Shown: positions 27,800 through 36,236 of the stretch, one piece after another | How positions within the stretch are numbered: the first letter of the stretch is position 1 | Layout: the number at the start of each line of letters is the position of its first letter | Assembly: GCF_008180155.1 (NCBI RefSeq) | Contig: NZ_VSZS01000056.1 | Coordinates: 98,622-162,621 of the forward strand | Reading direction: 5' to 3' | From: Neoaquamicrobium microcysteis | GTDB taxonomy: Bacteria; Pseudomonadota; Alphaproteobacteria; Rhizobiales; Rhizobiaceae | Length of the DNA stretch: 64,000 nucleotides | Notes under the pieces: generated by a model | Told to the model about the DNA's origin: nothing | The model's database searches: none | Seen by the model: the letters and a program-made list of their open reading frames with translations, nothing else | Translations under genes and position numbers: made by a program

Positions 27800-28705
27800 T
27801 CAGAAGTACCCTTCCCGCTTCTTCTTCTCCATCGAGCCCGCCTCGTCGCGGTCGATGAGGCGGCCCTGCCGTTCGGAGGTGCGCGCCGTCAACATCTCGG
27901 TCACGATGGCTTCCAGCGTGTCGGCTTCCGATTCGATCGCACCCGTCAGCGGGTAGCAGCCAAGCGTGCGGAAACGCACCATGCGCTCCTGCGCCGTCTC
28001 GCCCGGCCGCAGCTTCAGCCGCTCGTCATCGACCATGACCAGCATGCCGTCGCGCTCGACGACCGGACGCGGCGCGGCGTAGTAGAGCGGCACGATCGGG
28101 ATGTTTTCCTGCAGGATGTACTGCCAGATATCGAGCTCGGTCCAGTTGGACAGCGGGAATACGCGGATCGATTCGCCCTGGCTGATGCGGGTGTTGTAGA
28201 TCTTCCACATCTCGGGGCGCTGGTTCTTGGGGTCCCAGCCGTGCCGGGCATCGCGGAAGGAAAAGATGCGCTCCTTGGCGCGGCTCTTTTCCTCGTCGCG
28301 CCGCGCGCCGCCGAAGGCGGCATCGAAGCCGTATTTGTCGAGGGCCTGCCTGAGACCCACGGTCTTCATCACATGGGTGTGGACGTTGGAGCCGGAATCG
28401 AACGGGTTGATGCCCTGCGCGACGCCTTCCTGGTTGACGTGCACCAGCAGGTCGAAGCCGAGCTTCGCCGCCATCTCATCGCGAAACGAGATCATCTCGC
28501 GGAACTTCCATGTCGTATCGACATGCAGGAACGGAAAAGGCGGCTTGGCCGGATAGAACGCCTTCATCGCCAGATGAAGCAGCACCGAGGAATCCTTGCC
28601 CACCGAATAGAGCATCACCGGCCGCGAAAAGCTCGCCGCTACCTCCCGGAAGATGTGGATGGCCTCGGCCTCCAACCGCGCCAGATGCGACAAGCCAACA
28701 GTCAT
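27800..28705 (-). CDS. cysD: Sulfate adenylyltransferase subunit 2
   Basis: Protein of 301 residues of the PP-loop (adenine nucleotide alpha-hydrolase) family. The pyrophosphate-binding motif is Y-S-V-G-K-D-S-S (about residues 34-41), with [14 protein letters not shown] and N-W-T-E-L-D-I-W, both CysD signatures. It forms the ATP sulfurylase with CysN. It is the first gene of cysD-cysNC-cysQ. cysH and the sulfite reductase genes are not in the window. The start is ATG at 28705. Confidence 0.95.
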   Translation of the reverse strand: MTVGLSHLARLEAEAIHIFREVAASFSRPVMLYSVGKDSSVLLHLAMKAFYPAKPPFPFLHVDTTWKFREMISFRDEMAAKLGFDLLVHVNQEGVAQGINPFDSGSNVHTHVMKTVGLRQALDKYGFDAAFGGARRDEEKSRAKERIFSFRDARHGWDPKNQRPEMWKIYNTRISQGESIRVFPLSNWTELDIWQYILQENIPIVPLYYAAPRPVVERDGMLVMVDDERLKLRPGETAQERMVRFRTLGCYPLTGAIESEADTLEAIVTEMLTARTSERQGRLIDRDEAGSMEKKKREGYF

Positions 28706-28718
28706 GAATCAAGCGTCC

Positions 28719-29000
28719 TTACCGCGACCTCGCCTTTCCGGCGGCGCCGCATTTGCATTGACCCGAGGGTTTCCCACAGCGGGCGCATTGGGAACAGGTG
28801 AATAAGCCTAAATTTCGCCCCGCGACGAGTGCGGATTTGCCCTCACCGGCCCACCCGCCGAAAATCCGTGCACCGCAGTAGCGGCAAGTGCGGCTGCCGC
28901 CAACCTTGCTCTTTACGCCACGCGGCGCACGCGATAAGGAACGGCCCGGCCGCGTTGGGGCGTAGCCAAGCGGTAAGGCAGCGGTTTTTGGTACCGCCAT
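28719..29000 (-). CDS. Cysteine-rich zinc-ribbon-like small ORF, antisense to tRNA-Gln (doubtful)
   Basis: A 93-codon frame. The C-terminal 55 residues carry seven cysteines in a zinc-finger-like order: C-R-Y-C-G, then C-S-Q-C-A-R-C-G about 27 residues on, then Q-C-K-C-G. The tail is basic. Its only ATG (29000) lies inside the tRNA-Gln gene on the opposite strand, and no ATG, GTG or TTG with a ribosome site is seen between the tRNA and the cysteine region. It is either a chance frame, a gene with an unusual start, or a fragment. It ends 14 bases before the cysD start on the same strand. Confidence 0.25.
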   Translation of the reverse strand: MAVPKTAALPLGYAPTRPGRSLSRAPRGVKSKVGGSRTCRYCGARIFGGWAGEGKSALVAGRNLGLFTCSQCARCGKPSGQCKCGAAGKARSR

Positions 29001-29030
29001 TCCCTGGTTCGAATCCAGGCGCCCCAGCCA
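28956..29030 (+). tRNA. tRNA-Gln (anticodon TTG)
   Basis: The 75-base cloverleaf has acceptor TGGGGCG / CGCCCCA, a D arm with TAGCCAAGCGGTAAGGCA, and anticodon stem GCGGT / ACCGC around loop TTTTGGT, which reads TTG. The T arm is CCTGG-TTCGAAT-CCAGG. The encoded CCA is at 29028-29030. It marks the border between the sulfur operon and a large accessory catabolic cluster. Confidence 0.95.
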
Positions 29031-29265
29031 TTTACCTTTTCAAGTCGTTGGATTTGCACGGTGCGTTTCGGGCGACACCATTTGAAGCGCCATTCCGCAC
29101 CTGTGCAGGAAACTAAGGCACTTAAGCTGCCAATCCGGTCGGACGACCTACTTCAAGGTCCGGCCTCTTCGCGCAAGCTTCCGGTGCTCTCGTTTGCCGA
29201 TCATCGGCCGGTGCGCGTGCGAAGAACATCGGCTCTTCATCGACGCGACCCGGACACTCGCAATA
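29031..29265. other. Non-coding stretch between tRNA-Gln and the catabolic cluster
   Basis: These 235 bases have no supported gene and are locally less GC-rich than the flanks, especially at 29255-29310, where the 3' end of the aldehyde dehydrogenase gene lies. No integrase and no obvious repeat of the tRNA 3' end are seen. It is a plausible place for an island boundary but shows no direct proof. Confidence 0.4.
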
Positions 29266-30720
29266 CTAAAGCTGCAAGCAAATATACTTCAGCTCAATGT
29301 AATCATCGATTCCGTATCTCGACCCCTCGCGACCCTGGCCGCTCTCCTTGACGCCGCCGAACGGGGCTGCCTCGTTGGAGATCAGGCCGGTATTGATGCC
29401 GACCATGCCGTATTCCAGCTTTTCGGCCACGCGGAAGATACGTCCGACGTCCCGCCCGTAGAAATAGGAGGCGAGGCCGAACGGCGTGTCGTTGGCCAGG
29501 CGGATCACCTCTTCCTCGCTGTCGAAGCGGAAAATCGGCGCAATCGGGCCGAAGATTTCCTCATGGAAGAACGCCATTTCGCGCGTGGTGCCGGTGACGA
29601 CGGTCGGCTCGAAGAACGTGCCGCCCAGCGCATGGGCCCCGCCTCCGACCGCGACCGTAGCCCCCTTGGAAGCCGCATCGTCGAGAAGTTCGCGCACCTT
29701 GGAAACGGCGGCGTCATCGATGAGCGGACCGATGTCCACATCCGGCTCGGTTCCCGCGCCGACCTTGAGGCTCGCGACGCGCCGCGCCAGGCGCTCGACG
29801 AAAGCGTCATGCACGCCCGCCTGCACGAAGAGCCGGTTTGCGCAGACGCAGGTCTGCCCCGCATTTCGGTATTTCGAGGCCATGGCGCCTTCGACCGCCG
29901 CATCGATGTCCGCATCGTCGAAGACGATGAACGGCGCGTTGCCGCCCAGTTCCATCGAGGTGCGCTTTACCGTGTCGGCGCACTGTTTCATGAGTTCCTT
30001 GCCGACCTCGGTCGAGCCGGTGAAGGAAAGCTTGCGGATCACCGGATTTGAGGTCAGTTCGGCGCCGATTTCGCGGGCCGATCCGGTCACGACCGACAGG
30101 AGCCCTTTCGGGACGCCAGCACGCTCGGCAAGAATGGCGAGCGCCAGCGCCGTCAGCGGCGTCTGGCTGGCAGGCTTGAGCACCATCGCGCAGCCTGCCG
30201 CAAGGGCCGGAGCGATCTTTCGGGTGATCATCGCCGCTGGAAAGTTCCATGGCGTGATCGCTGCCGTCACACCGACCGGCTGCTTGAGCACGATGATGCG
30301 GCGATCGGCGGCGGGACCGGGGACCGTGTCGCCGTAGACGCGCTTGGCCTCCTCGGCGAACCACTCGATATAGGACGCCGCGTAGGCGATCTCGCCCCTG
30401 GCCTCGGCAAGCGGCTTGCCCTGTTCGCTGGTCAGTATCAGCGCCAGATCGTCGGTGGCGGCCACGACGAGGTCGAACCAGCGACGCAGGATGTTCGCGC
30501 GTTCTTTCGCCGGGCGAGCGGCCCATGCTTCCTGAGCCGTCGCGGCTGCCGCGATCGCCAAGGCAATCTCACTGCGGTCCACCGCAGGTACCTTGGCAAT
30601 AGTCGCCCGGGTTGCGGGATTGGTGACGCTGATCGTCTTTCCGCTTGCGGCAGCAACCCAATCGCCTGCAATCAGGTTGCGGCTTTCCAGCAGGGACGAG
30701 TCATTGAGAGAAAGGGTCAT
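29266..30720 (-). CDS. gabD: NAD(P)-dependent succinate-semialdehyde dehydrogenase-like aldehyde dehydrogenase
   Basis: Protein of 484 residues of the aldehyde dehydrogenase family. The general-base Glu is in M-E-L-G-G-N-A-P and the nucleophile Cys in [11 protein letters not shown], the GabD-type active-site sequence, with T-P-W-N-F-P for cofactor. It oxidises succinate semialdehyde or a related aldehyde to the acid. The ATG at 30720 overlaps the stop of the thioesterase gene (ATGA), so it is the last gene of an ADH-thioesterase-ALDH unit. In this cluster it could feed a pathway product to succinate or oxidise the substrate aldehyde itself. Confidence 0.88.
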   Translation of the reverse strand: MTLSLNDSSLLESRNLIAGDWVAAASGKTISVTNPATRATIAKVPAVDRSEIALAIAAAATAQEAWAARPAKERANILRRWFDLVVAATDDLALILTSEQGKPLAEARGEIAYAASYIEWFAEEAKRVYGDTVPGPAADRRIIVLKQPVGVTAAITPWNFPAAMITRKIAPALAAGCAMVLKPASQTPLTALALAILAERAGVPKGLLSVVTGSAREIGAELTSNPVIRKLSFTGSTEVGKELMKQCADTVKRTSMELGGNAPFIVFDDADIDAAVEGAMASKYRNAGQTCVCANRLFVQAGVHDAFVERLARRVASLKVGAGTEPDVDIGPLIDDAAVSKVRELLDDAASKGATVAVGGGAHALGGTFFEPTVVTGTTREMAFFHEEIFGPIAPIFRFDSEEEVIRLANDTPFGLASYFYGRDVGRIFRVAEKLEYGMVGINTGLISNEAAPFGGVKESGQGREGSRYGIDDYIELKYICLQL

Positions 30721-31157
30721 GACGCCTCCTTCACGAGGCCCTGAAGGGCGGCGCGGGTCGCTTCGGGGATAGGGCACGGCTTGCGGGTGCGCGCATCGAC
30801 ATAGACATGCACGAAGAAGCCTTCTGCGGCGGCGATGTCGCTTTCGTCTGCGAAAAGCGCGATTTCGTAGCGGACGGACGAGGTGCCGAGCTTCGTCACC
30901 TTCATCCCGGCAACGACGCCCTGCGGATAGGACAGCTCGCCGTGATAGCGGCAGCCGGTTTCAGCGACGAGACCGATGGCCGAGCTGTTCTTCGTGTCGA
31001 GAAGGCCGTTACGGATCAGCCATTCATTCACCGTCGTATCGAACAGCTTGTAATGCACGACATTGTTGAGGTGGCCGTACACGTCGTTGTCGCTCCAGCG
31101 CGTCGTGTGGGCACGGAAATGGATGTAGTCGGCACGGGTACCGGGGGGCGCGCGCAT
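30717..31157 (-). CDS. Hotdog-fold acyl-CoA thioesterase (4-hydroxybenzoyl-CoA thioesterase type)
   Basis: Protein of 146 residues with the hotdog signature [18 protein letters not shown], in which an acidic Asp and the H-L-N-N helix form the active site of 4-hydroxybenzoyl-CoA thioesterase relatives. It hydrolyses a small acyl- or aroyl-CoA. ATG 31157 overlaps the TGA of the upstream ADH gene by one base; a GTG at 31160 is also possible, and G-G-G-A-G-G lies upstream of both. Its stop overlaps the ALDH start by four bases. Confidence 0.85.
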   Translation of the reverse strand: MRAPPGTRADYIHFRAHTTRWSDNDVYGHLNNVVHYKLFDTTVNEWLIRNGLLDTKNSSAIGLVAETGCRYHGELSYPQGVVAGMKVTKLGTSSVRYEIALFADESDIAAAEGFFVHVYVDARTRKPCPIPEATRAALQGLVKEAS

Positions 31158-32314
31158 CACCAGGCCTCCCTGTAGATCGCCAGTGCGTCGGTCTCGCTCA
31201 CCGGCCGCGGATTGTTCACCAGGAGCCGCTGCTGCTTCATCGCATCGGACGCCATGCGCGGCAGGGCATCTTCCGGAATGTTCACGTCACGCAGGCGCAT
31301 GGGCATCTGCAGGCGGCCGATCAGCGACTGAAGCGCGGCGACGAAGGCCTCGGCACGGCCTTCCTCGGGCATGTCGGCCAGATGCGGAAACGCATCGGCA
31401 GCGATCTCGGCATAGGCGGCGGCGGCGGCGGGCAGGTTGAAGCGCAGGACAGCCGTCAGGACCAGCGCATTCGACAGGCCGTGCGGGATATGAAAGATGC
31501 CGCCGACCGGATAGGCAAGCGCGTGAACGGCCGCGACCGGCGAATTGGCGAAGGCCTGTCCCGCAAGCATCGATCCCAGCAGCATAGCCTCGCGTGCAGC
31601 GACGTTGCCCCCGTCCATGACGGCGGTATCGATATTCGCGCCCAGAAGACGCAGCGCCTCGCGCGCCAGCATGCGCGACAGCGGATTGTTGTTGGCGCTT
31701 GCCGACGTGTAGGCCTCGATCGCGTGAACCATCGCGTCCACGCCGGTTGCCGCGGTGATCGGAGCGGGCAGGCCGAGCGTCAGCTCCGCGTCGAGGAGTG
31801 CGATGTCGGGCAGAATGGCCGGAGAGGAAACGCCACGCTTCTCGTCGCCGCCCACGGTCAGGATCGCGACCGGCGTGACTTCAGAGCCGGTGCCGGAGGT
31901 GGTGGGAACGAGCACCAGCGGGAGCCGTGGGCCGACCGCGTTGTTGACGCCCCAGGCATCATCGAGGGGCTGGTCGGACCCCAGCAGCAGCGCGGCCACC
32001 TTCGCGACGTCGAGCGAGGAGCCACCGCCGAAGCCGAGAATGCCTGTCGCCCCTGCAGCGCGCCCTTCCTCTACCGCGGCCATCAGCGTGGCGACCGATG
32101 GGTCCGCCTCGACGGCATCGAAAACCTTGACCTCGTGCCCGGCTCCCCGCAGTGCGGCGATGGCCGGATCGGCGAGGCCCAGTTTCGTCAGTCCCGGATC
32201 GGTGATCAGCAACACCTTGGGGCCCAGCAGGCTTCCCGCATGCCTGTCGATCTCGCGCGCCGCGCCGGAGCGGAAAACGATCGACTTGGTCGTGTTGAAG
32301 GCGAAGGGGTTCAC
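31157..32314 (-). CDS. Iron-containing alcohol dehydrogenase
   Basis: Protein of 385 residues of the group III (iron-dependent) alcohol dehydrogenases. The nucleotide-binding motif is G-G-G-S-S-L-D-V-A-K (about residues 94-103). The metal ligands include Asp in A-T-G-V-D-A-M-V-H and the histidines in H-A-L-A-Y-P and F-H-I-P-H-G. The start is a GTG at 32314 with an excellent G-G-G-A-G-G-A-A ribosome site; the frame runs on to 32410 without coding character. Together with an ALDH and a lactonase-like gene it recalls the Agrobacterium blcABC set, where the iron ADH oxidises 4-hydroxybutyrate. Furfuryl-alcohol-type substrates are another option here. Confidence 0.9.
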   Translation of the reverse strand: MNPFAFNTTKSIVFRSGAAREIDRHAGSLLGPKVLLITDPGLTKLGLADPAIAALRGAGHEVKVFDAVEADPSVATLMAAVEEGRAAGATGILGFGGGSSLDVAKVAALLLGSDQPLDDAWGVNNAVGPRLPLVLVPTTSGTGSEVTPVAILTVGGDEKRGVSSPAILPDIALLDAELTLGLPAPITAATGVDAMVHAIEAYTSASANNNPLSRMLAREALRLLGANIDTAVMDGGNVAAREAMLLGSMLAGQAFANSPVAAVHALAYPVGGIFHIPHGLSNALVLTAVLRFNLPAAAAAYAEIAADAFPHLADMPEEGRAEAFVAALQSLIGRLQMPMRLRDVNIPEDALPRMASDAMKQQRLLVNNPRPVSETDALAIYREAW

Positions 32315-32358
32315 GGTCTTCCTCCCGTAGCGAACGGCTCCCGCCAGAGCCGCAATCA

Positions 32359-33114
32359 TCAGACCATCGAAAAGCCGCCGTTGACGCTGACGACCTGGCC
32401 GGTCACCCACGACGCCGCGTCACTTGCCAGGAAGGCAACCATCGGAGCGACATCGCCTGGCTGACCGATCCTGCGCAGCGGGTAGGCCTTGACGATCTTG
32501 TCCATGTTCTTGGCGAGGAAATCCGGATCGCTGTGCGAGGTCTGGATCAGTCCGAGCGACACCGTGTTGACGGTAACGTTGTTTCGGCCGAGTTCGCGGG
32601 CAATGGATTTGCCGAGCTGGATGGTCGCACCGCGAGCAGCGGCGGCCAGCGCGAGATTGGCTTCGCCGATCCGCGAGCTGTCGCCGACGATGTTGATGAT
32701 CCGCCCACCGTTTTGCGCAATGAAATGTTCGGTCACCGCATGGCTGCAATGCAGCGCTCCGTAGAGGCAGGTATCGATTTGCGCCTTCCAGTCGGCGGGC
32801 GTGCTTTCGACGAAGCGCTGGTATTTCACATAGCCGGCGTTGTTCACCAAAATGTCGACCCGGCCGAAGTCGGCCACGATGGCCGCGACCATCGCTTTCA
32901 CCTGATCGTAGTCTGAAATGTCTGCCTGATAGGCCTTGGCCTGCGCGCCGGCGTCGACCAGCTCGGTCACGAGCCCGGCGGCCTCGGCTTCGGATTTGCG
33001 ATAATTGACCGCAACGGCCGCGCCGAGGGCGGCAAGTTCCCGCGCGATTTCAGCTCCGGTATCGCGACCTCCGCCGGTGACGAGCGCGACTTTGCCAGCA
33101 AGAGAAAGCTGCAT
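32359..33114 (-). CDS. Short-chain dehydrogenase family protein lacking the Ser-Tyr-Lys catalytic residues
   Basis: Protein of 251 residues with an SDR fold pattern: T-G-G-G-R-D-T-G near residue 13, N-N-A-G at 91-94, and a C-terminal G-Q-V-V-S-V-N-G-G. Where classical SDRs have Y-x-x-x-K the sequence reads A157-A-A-A-R161, and the serine position 13 residues earlier is Gly144. The catalytic triad is therefore replaced. Either it works by a different mechanism, as some CoA-ester SDRs of aromatic pathways may do, or it is not an oxidoreductase. The ATG at 33114 has A-G-G-A-G upstream. It lies between coxG and the ADH gene on the same strand, 44 bases from the ADH start. Confidence 0.8.
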   Translation of the reverse strand: MQLSLAGKVALVTGGGRDTGAEIARELAALGAAVAVNYRKSEAEAAGLVTELVDAGAQAKAYQADISDYDQVKAMVAAIVADFGRVDILVNNAGYVKYQRFVESTPADWKAQIDTCLYGALHCSHAVTEHFIAQNGGRIINIVGDSSRIGEANLALAAAARGATIQLGKSIARELGRNNVTVNTVSLGLIQTSHSDPDFLAKNMDKIVKAYPLRRIGQPGDVAPMVAFLASDAASWVTGQVVSVNGGFSMV

Positions 33115-33140
33115 GAAAAGAACTCCTGGAAAAGGGGCGC

Positions 33141-33932
33141 CTAGTGGCGCCGTTCGGAAAGTCGGCCGAACAGATATCCGACCGCAGCTATCAAAATGAG
33201 TTGCACGGCAGAGCCGAACTCGGGCGAAAGGGCCTGGTGCGAGACGGCAGCAGGTACGCCCCCCTGAAGCCCCGTGAGCCACAGAAAGGCAAAGATTGCC
33301 GCCATCGCCAGCGCGACCAGAAACCCAGCACGCGACCCGCCGGCGGGCGCCGGGTGCGCTGCGGGAGGCACGGCGTGGTGTGCGTCTTGCGATGCAACGG
33401 GAGCATGCCCGGCCTGTTGCGCAGCGACCGTTGAAGCGGCCCCTGCCCCGGCAGATGCGGCCGAAATAGGCGCGGCGCCCTCACTATGGTACTGCCTGCG
33501 GATTTCGGTTGCGAACTTGTCGAAGAAGGCTTCGGACAACTTGCGCGCCGTGGCATCGACCAGCCGCCCGCCCAACTGGGCCAGCTTCCCACCAATCTGC
33601 GCATCGACGCTGTAGCTAAGCAGAGTGCCGCCATCCACCTCGTCAAGGGTTACGAACGCACTGCCCTTGGCGAAGCCGGCGACGCCGCCCTGCCCCTCGC
33701 CGGTGATGCGATAACTGACCGGGGCGTTCAGTTCAGAAAGTGATATCTTGCCGGAAAACTTTGCGGAGACTGGCCCGACCCTGATAGCGGCTACCGCTTC
33801 CATTTCGGTATCGGAGGTCTTTTCAAGAGACTGACAGCCAGGAACACAGCTACGCAGGATATTGGGATCGTTAAGCGCTCTCCAGACGGCTTCACGTGTC
33901 TCCGGGATCAGCTTCTGACCCTTCATTTCCAT
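33141..33932 (-). CDS. coxG: CoxG-family SRPBCC protein with C-terminal membrane segments
   Basis: Protein of 263 residues. The first 145 residues are a START/SRPBCC domain of the CoxG (carbon monoxide dehydrogenase subunit G) type (M-E-M-K-G, V-P-G-C-Q-S-L). A flexible Ala/Pro/His-rich linker (about 150-200) follows, then two hydrophobic stretches (F-L-V-A-L-A-M-A-A-I-F-A-F-L and V-Q-L-I-L-I-A-A-V-G-Y-L-F) and a basic end. CoxG is reported to anchor Mo-hydroxylases to the membrane and help hand electrons to quinone. The start at 33932 has a strong G-G-G-G-A-G-G. It is divergent from the molybdenum hydroxylase operon and probably serves it. Confidence 0.87.
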   Translation of the reverse strand: MEMKGQKLIPETREAVWRALNDPNILRSCVPGCQSLEKTSDTEMEAVAAIRVGPVSAKFSGKISLSELNAPVSYRITGEGQGGVAGFAKGSAFVTLDEVDGGTLLSYSVDAQIGGKLAQLGGRLVDATARKLSEAFFDKFATEIRRQYHSEGAAPISAASAGAGAASTVAAQQAGHAPVASQDAHHAVPPAAHPAPAGGSRAGFLVALAMAAIFAFLWLTGLQGGVPAAVSHQALSPEFGSAVQLILIAAVGYLFGRLSERRH

Positions 33933-34013
33933 GTGAAAACCTCCCCTTTCGAGCTGGAAACCACCAGCGGACAAGTCGCCGCCAACCCCTTCCGTTGCCT
34001 TGACATGCACCAT

Positions 34014-34027
34014 TTTAGTCTAGTAAA
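34014..34027. promoter_or_regulatory. Candidate regulator site, coxG/Mo-hydroxylase divergent region
   Basis: TTTAGTCTAGTAAA: TTTA and TAAA arms around GTCTAG. Its AGTCTA core is shared with two sites in the other divergent control region of the cluster (43130-43143 and 43205-43218). It lies between the divergent coxG and medium-subunit genes, 82 bases before coxG. Assignment to the tandem HxlR regulator is inference. Confidence 0.4.
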
Positions 34028-34109
34028 GCAAGTGAAAAATTGGCGAGAACGCTGAAGGAAGCCCGCGGCGCACCGGCGTGCTCACGACCCTTCGGCTCGA
34101 GAGGCTTCG

Positions 34110-35000
34110 TTGAAACCCGCACGATTCGACTACGTCAGGGCGGAGAGCGTCGACCACGCCCTTGAAGTGCTGTCGCAGAATGGCGATGAAGCGAAGATCA
34201 TCGCGGGCGGACAGAGCCTCATGCCGATGATCAACTTCCGGTTGGTCAAGCCTTCGGTTCTCATCGACATCAACCGCATCCCCGGCCTCGAGATCATCGA
34301 GGACAAGGGTGACCGGGTGCATATGGGCGCGCTGGCTCGCCACAGGATGACAGCTTGTGATGCGACGATCCGGCGGAAGATCCCGGTCCTGCATGAAGTC
34401 ATGCACCATGTGGCGCATATGACCATACGCAATCGCGGCACCTTCTGTGGCAGTGTCTGCCATGCCGATCCCGCCGCCGAGATGCCGATGATCGTGCAGA
34501 TGCTGGACGGTGAAATCGAGATCGCCTCGGCATCGAAGCGCCGGGTGCTTCCAGCTGCCGCATTTCTGGTGGGCTCCCTGGTCAACGCGCTCGAGCCGGA
34601 TGAGATGGTGACGGGGATCACCATCGGCACGTCGCCTGCCGGCGCAGGCTGGGCGTTCGAGGAATTCTCGCGAAGACATGGCGATTTCGCCATGGCCGCC
34701 ATCGCCGTCACCTTGCGAACGGACGACGGGCGGGCGATCCGCGATGCACGCATCGGCATGACGGGCGTGGGAGAAACAGCCATGCGCCTGCACGGATTGG
34801 AAACGTTGCTGGAGGAGCGCCAGCTTGACGACCTGTTGCTCGGCGAGGTCGCTGAATGGCTGAACGACAATTTGAGCCCGAACGCGGACATCCATGCCAG
34901 CGCAGACTATCGTCGCAATCTGTCCGGCGTGCTGGCGGGCCGTGCCATTCGCAGGGCACATGCCCGGGCGCTGGAAATGAGGACCATCGGCCATGGATGA
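34110..35000 (+). CDS. Molybdenum hydroxylase, FAD-binding medium subunit
   Basis: Protein of 296 residues of the CoxM/xanthine-dehydrogenase FAD subunit family: I-I-A-G-G-Q-S-L-M-P (about residues 30-39) and I-R-N-R-G-T-F-C-G-S-V-C-H-A-D-P for the flavin. The second motif usually reads T-I-G-G-S, so the first Gly here is Cys. No extra 4Fe-4S insertion of the 4-hydroxybenzoyl-CoA reductase beta subunit is seen. The start is TTG at 34110 with G-A-G-A-G-G upstream. It overlaps the 2Fe-2S subunit gene by 8 bases. It passes electrons from the iron-sulfur subunit to the acceptor. Confidence 0.88.
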   Translation: MKPARFDYVRAESVDHALEVLSQNGDEAKIIAGGQSLMPMINFRLVKPSVLIDINRIPGLEIIEDKGDRVHMGALARHRMTACDATIRRKIPVLHEVMHHVAHMTIRNRGTFCGSVCHADPAAEMPMIVQMLDGEIEIASASKRRVLPAAAFLVGSLVNALEPDEMVTGITIGTSPAGAGWAFEEFSRRHGDFAMAAIAVTLRTDDGRAIRDARIGMTGVGETAMRLHGLETLLEERQLDDLLLGEVAEWLNDNLSPNADIHASADYRRNLSGVLAGRAIRRAHARALEMRTIGHG

Positions 35001-35478
35001 CGGCGAGACGGAAGTGACGCTCACTGTAAACGGCATCAACGTCACGCGCCGCGTGGAACCGCGCATGCTGCTTTCGGACTTTCTGCGTCACGAACTCGGC
35101 CTGACGGGCACGCATGTCGGGTGCGAGCACGGCGTTTGCGGCGCCTGCACCGTCACGCTCGACGGGCGCTCCGCGCGCTCCTGCCTTACCCTGGCCGTCA
35201 TGGCCGACGGGATGGAAGTGGAAACGATCGAGGGACAAGGCACGCCGGAAAACCTTTCGCGCATCCAGAAGGCGTTTCACGACCACCACGGCCTGCAATG
35301 CGGCTTCTGCACCCCCGGAATGATCATGGCCATCGCCGATCTGCTCAAGCATCACGCGCTCGAGACCGACGAGCAGATCCGGGAAGGCCTGTCGGGGAAC
35401 ATCTGCCGCTGCACAGGCTACGTCAACATCATCAAGGCAGTTCGAGAACTGGCGAAGGAAAGAGGGCCGCTGACATGA
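34993..35478 (+). CDS. Molybdenum hydroxylase, 2Fe-2S small subunit
   Basis: Protein of 161 residues with two iron-sulfur clusters. The plant-ferredoxin-type site is G-C-E-H-G-V-C-G-A-C with a fourth Cys in A-R-S-C-L. The second, helical-domain site is Q-C-G-F-C-T-P-G and C-R-C-T-G-Y. This is the standard CoxS/HmfC-like layout. It carries electrons from the molybdenum centre to the flavin. The stop overlaps the start of the metallohydrolase gene (ATGA). Confidence 0.93.
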   Translation: MDDGETEVTLTVNGINVTRRVEPRMLLSDFLRHELGLTGTHVGCEHGVCGACTVTLDGRSARSCLTLAVMADGMEVETIEGQGTPENLSRIQKAFHDHHGLQCGFCTPGMIMAIADLLKHHALETDEQIREGLSGNICRCTGYVNIIKAVRELAKERGPLT

Positions 35479-36236
35479 AGATGGACATTCTGTCCGCTGG
35501 ACGGCTGAGGATGCGCAAGTCGATCTACATGCCTGCTGAAAGCAAAGAGGAGATGGTCGAACTGCCGGTGGTCTCGGTTCTGCTGCGCCACAGCGCCGGC
35601 AACGTGCTCTTCGACACCGGCTGCGCGCCGCAGGCCGCCGATGACCCGGCCGGGCGGTGGGGCGGACTGGCCAAGGTGATGCAGCCGATCTTTTCGGCGG
35701 CCGATACGGTTGTGCACCAGCTGCCCAAGCACGGGCTCTCCGCCGACGACATCGATGTCGTGATTTGCTCTCACCTTCATCCCGACCATTGCGGCTGCAA
35801 CGCCGCTTTCGGGCGCGCCACCGTTTTCGTGCATCGCGCCGAGCTTGCCGCCGCACGCGCCGAAGGTGCCGACAAGCAGGGTTACCTGCCGCAGGAGTGG
35901 GACATCGCGCAGGGCTATTCGGAGATCGACGGGCAGAAAGACCTGTTCGACGACGGGAAGATCGTCCTGCTGCCGCTGCCCGGTCACTCCCCCGGCCTTA
36001 CTGCCGCGCGCGTGGAGCTCGAGCGCGACGGCACGTTCCTGCTGGCTTCCGACGCGGCGCCGATGACGCGCCATGTCGATGAAGGCTACGCCCCCAAGAA
36101 CAGCTGGGACATGGACCTTGCCGTCAGCGCGCTTGAAGAAATCAAGGTGCAGAAGGACCGTGGCGCAACGGTGATCTGCGGGCACGACGAAGCGCAATGG
36201 CAGCAGCTTTCATCGAGGCAAGAGGGCTTCCGGTGA
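35475..36236 (+). CDS. AHL-lactonase-family metallo-beta-lactamase-fold hydrolase embedded in the Mo-hydroxylase operon
   Basis: Protein of 253 residues. The zinc motif H100-L-H102-P-D104-H105 is complete, and His171, Asp193 and His237 complete the dinuclear site in the spacing of AiiA/AttM-type lactonases. It should hydrolyse a lactone or related cyclic ester. It starts within the stop of the 2Fe-2S subunit gene and its own stop overlaps the GTG of the large subunit (GTGA), so it is translated as part of the Mo-hydroxylase operon. A quorum-quenching role is possible from the family alone, but the location points to a pathway intermediate, for example a lactone made by ring hydroxylation. Confidence 0.88.
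   Translation: MKMDILSAGRLRMRKSIYMPAESKEEMVELPVVSVLLRHSAGNVLFDTGCAPQAADDPAGRWGGLAKVMQPIFSAADTVVHQLPKHGLSADDIDVVICSHLHPDHCGCNAAFGRATVFVHRAELAAARAEGADKQGYLPQEWDIAQGYSEIDGQKDLFDDGKIVLLPLPGHSPGLTAARVELERDGTFLLASDAAPMTRHVDEGYAPKNSWDMDLAVSALEEIKVQKDRGATVICGHDEAQWQQLSSRQEGFR

Noticed and set aside
25857..28705. Nodulation genes nodPQ
   Set aside because: cysD-cysNC can have this role in rhizobia, but no other nod genes or nod boxes are visible and cysQ is in the same operon, so sulfate assimilation is simpler.
28956..29300. Attachment-site direct repeat of tRNA-Gln
   Set aside because: I found no second copy of the tRNA 3' end in the window by eye.
35475..36236. Quorum-quenching AHL lactonase as the main role
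   Set aside because: Both gene ends overlap Mo-hydroxylase subunit genes, and no AHL synthase or LuxR gene is in the window.
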